15,507 bases of DNA, from the NCBI GenBank assembly GCA_003142355.1, contig PLMF01000120.1, forward strand, positions 1-15,507. Direction: 5' to 3'. Positions 14,461 to 15,507 of this stretch are shown here, piece after piece. The notes under the pieces are model-generated. The model was not told where the DNA came from, did no database searches, and was given only the letters and a program-made list of their open reading frames with translations. The position numbers and the translations under genes are program-made. The DNA comes from Bryobacterales bacterium. GTDB taxonomy: Bacteria; Acidobacteriota; Terriglobia; Bryobacterales; Bryobacteraceae. Positions within the stretch are counted from its first letter, which is position 1; every line of letters begins with the position of its first letter.

Positions 14461-14945
14461 GGCTGTCCCTCGCCAAGAAGGCTGTGGGCGTGCCCACGCA
14501 AGATGTAAAGGTGCGGCTCCTCCGGGGCCAATCGGATGGCCTCGTTCAAGTCCTGGAGAGCCGCATCGAAGGACTGCTGCCGGAGGTACAACTCACCGCG
14601 GTATTGGAACGCCTGCCACAATTGAGGACTCAGGCGGATGGTTTCCGTGAGCAGGGCAATGGGGGGATCGATTTGACCGGACGAGGCGAGCTGGATGGCT
14701 TGATCCAGCATGGTTGCCGGGTCGGGGATGGGCGGACCCCTGCGCCGGCCGACGATGTGGAAATACGTGCCGAGGATCAGGCAGAGGCACGCGATCTCGG
14801 CGGCGCCATCGAATCCCCAAACGCCCAGGAAGATCCTGCTGGCCGCCGGCATACTGGCAAAGAGAATCGCCAGAGCCCAAGCCATCCGGCTCCATTGGCG
14901 CGCCTGCTGCCGGTATGGTTGTCGGATCTCTTGAGTTGCCGGCAT
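14457..14945 (-). CDS. small membrane protein with TPR repeats
   Basis: A 162-residue protein: a polar N terminus, two hydrophobic helices (about 21-41 and 48-66) separated by a short turn, a basic GRRRG, then a helical region with tetratricopeptide spacing. AIALAP-like ends appear in the form ETIRLSP (101-107) and NEAIRLAPEEP (134-144), with the core unit AFQYRGELYLRQQSFDAALQDLNEAIRLAP. TPRs mediate protein-protein contacts; here they should face the cytoplasm if the tail follows the positive-inside rule. The ATG at 14945 is chosen because the longer upstream reading is Ser/Arg-rich and lies opposite the next ORF; only a weak GGAAA precedes it. The TAG overlaps the TAA of the GH106-like gene (14457-14460). 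The function is not known. Confidence 0.75.
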   Translation of the reverse strand: MPATQEIRQPYRQQARQWSRMAWALAILFASMPAASRIFLGVWGFDGAAEIACLCLILGTYFHIVGRRRGPPIPDPATMLDQAIQLASSGQIDPPIALLTETIRLSPQLWQAFQYRGELYLRQQSFDAALQDLNEAIRLAPEEPHLYILRGHAHSLLGEGQP

Positions 14946-14982
14946 GTTTCCACGATAACGCGCCGAACGGCGGTTTTTCGCC

Positions 14983-15267
14983 GTGGACGTGGCGCTCGGC
15001 CTGCAGGTGGCACTCAAGCTGGAAGAGGCGCTACGGGCGCCGGACGCGGGACGGATGTGGCCGCTCGTCTTTGACGCGCGCGCGTCCCTGGAGCAGTTAG
15101 AAACGGAATTGCTCCGGGCCGAGCACCCGCCCTTCGACCGCTGGTACCACGAGTCCTGGATACGCTCCGCCCTGAGCCAATCCAACCCCCACCGCCCTTA
15201 CAACCAGCTCCGCGCCTTCATTTCGAGCGAGGGCCACGGCCAACTGGTTCGCGCGCGCCGGCCCTGA
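14983..15267 (+). CDS. hypothetical protein, 94 residues
   Basis: The ORF begins at GTG 14983 (a second GTG at 14989 is also in frame; a stop at 14956 rules out anything longer with ATG). The product reads MDVALGLQVALKLEEALRAP, then a helical middle and FDRWYHESWIRSALSQSNPH followed by RPYNQLRAFISS. It is rich in predicted helix, Trp and charged residues, and has no signal peptide or membrane segment. I do not recognise a family. In favour of a real gene: protein-like composition, divergent placement to the TPR gene, and a terminator-like hairpin starting 3 nt after its TGA. Against: a non-ATG start and no clear SD. It could also be the C-terminal remnant of a longer gene. Confidence 0.5.
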   Translation: MDVALGLQVALKLEEALRAPDAGRMWPLVFDARASLEQLETELLRAEHPPFDRWYHESWIRSALSQSNPHRPYNQLRAFISSEGHGQLVRARRP

Positions 15268-15270
15268 GGG

Positions 15271-15323
15271 AAAAAGGGGTCAGACGCATTTTCCGCCGAG
15301 ATAAATGCGTCTGTCCCCTTTTT
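15271..15323. terminator. long inverted repeat, probable bidirectional terminator / dispersed repeat
   Basis: The left arm 15271-15291 (AAAAAGGGG, T, CAGACGCATTT) pairs with the right arm 15303-15323 (AAATGCGTCTG, T, CCCCTTTTT) over 21 positions with one T-T mismatch and an 11-nt loop. A/T tails at both ends allow termination in either direction, and it sits exactly between two convergent genes, starting 3 nt after one stop and including the other. Its sequence (GGGGNCAGACGCATTT and complement) resembles a dispersed palindrome seen in many environmental bacterial genomes, sometimes tied to RAYT/IS200-like transposases (recollection). Confidence 0.8.
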
Positions 15324-15507
15324 ACGTCTCGACGTGGTCCAGCATGTTGTGGAGCACGTTGTAGTCGAACTCGTAGCCGAGGCCCGGCTTGCGGGGCGCG
15401 GGCACGTAGCCGTCTTTGTCGATGCGGAGCTGGTCCTTGAAGTAGGGGCGGTCGGTGGTGCCCATGGGCTGCGTCATTTCGAACCAGACGTTGTTGGGCA
15501 TGGCCAG
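15322..15507 (-). CDS. enolase-superfamily (mandelate racemase/muconate lactonizing) enzyme, C-terminal fragment
   Basis: The minus-strand frame is open from the window edge to TAA at 15324-15322 and gives 61 residues: MPNNVWFEMTQPMGTTDRPY, then DQLRIDKDGYVPAPRKPGLG and YEFDYNVLHNMLDHVET. The pattern W.E...P......L...DGYV..P..PGLGYE.D is the standard C-terminal end of mandelate racemase/D-galactonate dehydratase-like enzymes (family knowledge). These are Mg-dependent dehydratases or racemases of sugar acids and related carboxylates. The catalytic barrel lies outside the window, so no substrate can be named. The stop codon lies inside the right arm of the terminator-like repeat. Its presence next to a glycosidase is compatible with a carbohydrate-degradation neighbourhood (inference). 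Confidence 0.85.
   Translation of the reverse strand: MAMPNNVWFEMTQPMGTTDRPYFKDQLRIDKDGYVPAPRKPGLGYEFDYNVLHNMLDHVET

Overview
The window is high-GC bacterial chromosomal DNA with densely packed genes. It most resembles a soil Acidobacteriota genome of the Bryobacterales/Solibacter kind. That placement is inference from the mix of a PEP-CTERM protein, a GH106-type glycosidase, an NHL-repeat secreted protein, an SDR-DUF2867 protein and an enolase-superfamily enzyme; no rRNA, tRNA or marker gene is present to confirm it. I saw no CRISPR array, transposase or tRNA.

Region 1 (1-3895, + strand) is a tight catabolic operon: the 3' end of a carbamoyltransferase, a carbamate kinase, an SsnA-type aminohydrolase (ATGA overlap with the kinase) and a fold-type II PLP enzyme. 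This combination recalls the ygeW/yqeA/ssnA/ygeX gene set tied to anaerobic purine/urate breakdown. There, a carbamoylated intermediate is split to carbamoyl phosphate and carbamate kinase harvests ATP. The PLP enzyme is not an obvious YgeX, and the carbamoyltransferase carries HPLP where ornithine enzymes have HCLP, so the exact substrates are open.

Region 2 (3896-6763, + strand) starts with a well-spaced sigma-54 (-24/-12) promoter candidate. It precedes a secreted PEP-CTERM protein with 42 tandem XPPV/GPPI tetrapeptides, and a class I CPD photolyase follows 22 nt after that gene.

Region 3 (6749-8826, - strand) holds an SDR-DUF2867 protein translationally coupled to a cysteine-free thioredoxin-fold protein, whose 3' end overlaps the photolyase 3' end. 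Just upstream of the SDR gene lies a decayed, frameshifted remnant of a fasciclin (FAS1) domain. Region 4 (8886-10521, + strand) is a two-gene unit, a YceI-family protein and a D-threonine aldolase/D-serine dehydratase-like PLP enzyme. The photolyase, SDR, thioredoxin-like, FAS1-relic and YceI genes together resemble light/oxidative-stress gene neighbourhoods (inference).

Region 5 (10541-14460) is a divergent pair: a secreted NHL-repeat protein (-) and a large secreted GH106-like glycosidase (+), sharing an 89-nt intergenic region with palindromes. Region 6 (14457-15507) has a small membrane TPR protein (-) whose stop codon overlaps that of the glycosidase, a 94-residue unknown ORF (+), a near-perfect 21-bp inverted repeat with A/T tails that probably acts as a bidirectional terminator and may be a dispersed repeat, and the C-terminal end of an enolase-superfamily enzyme (-) that runs out of the window.
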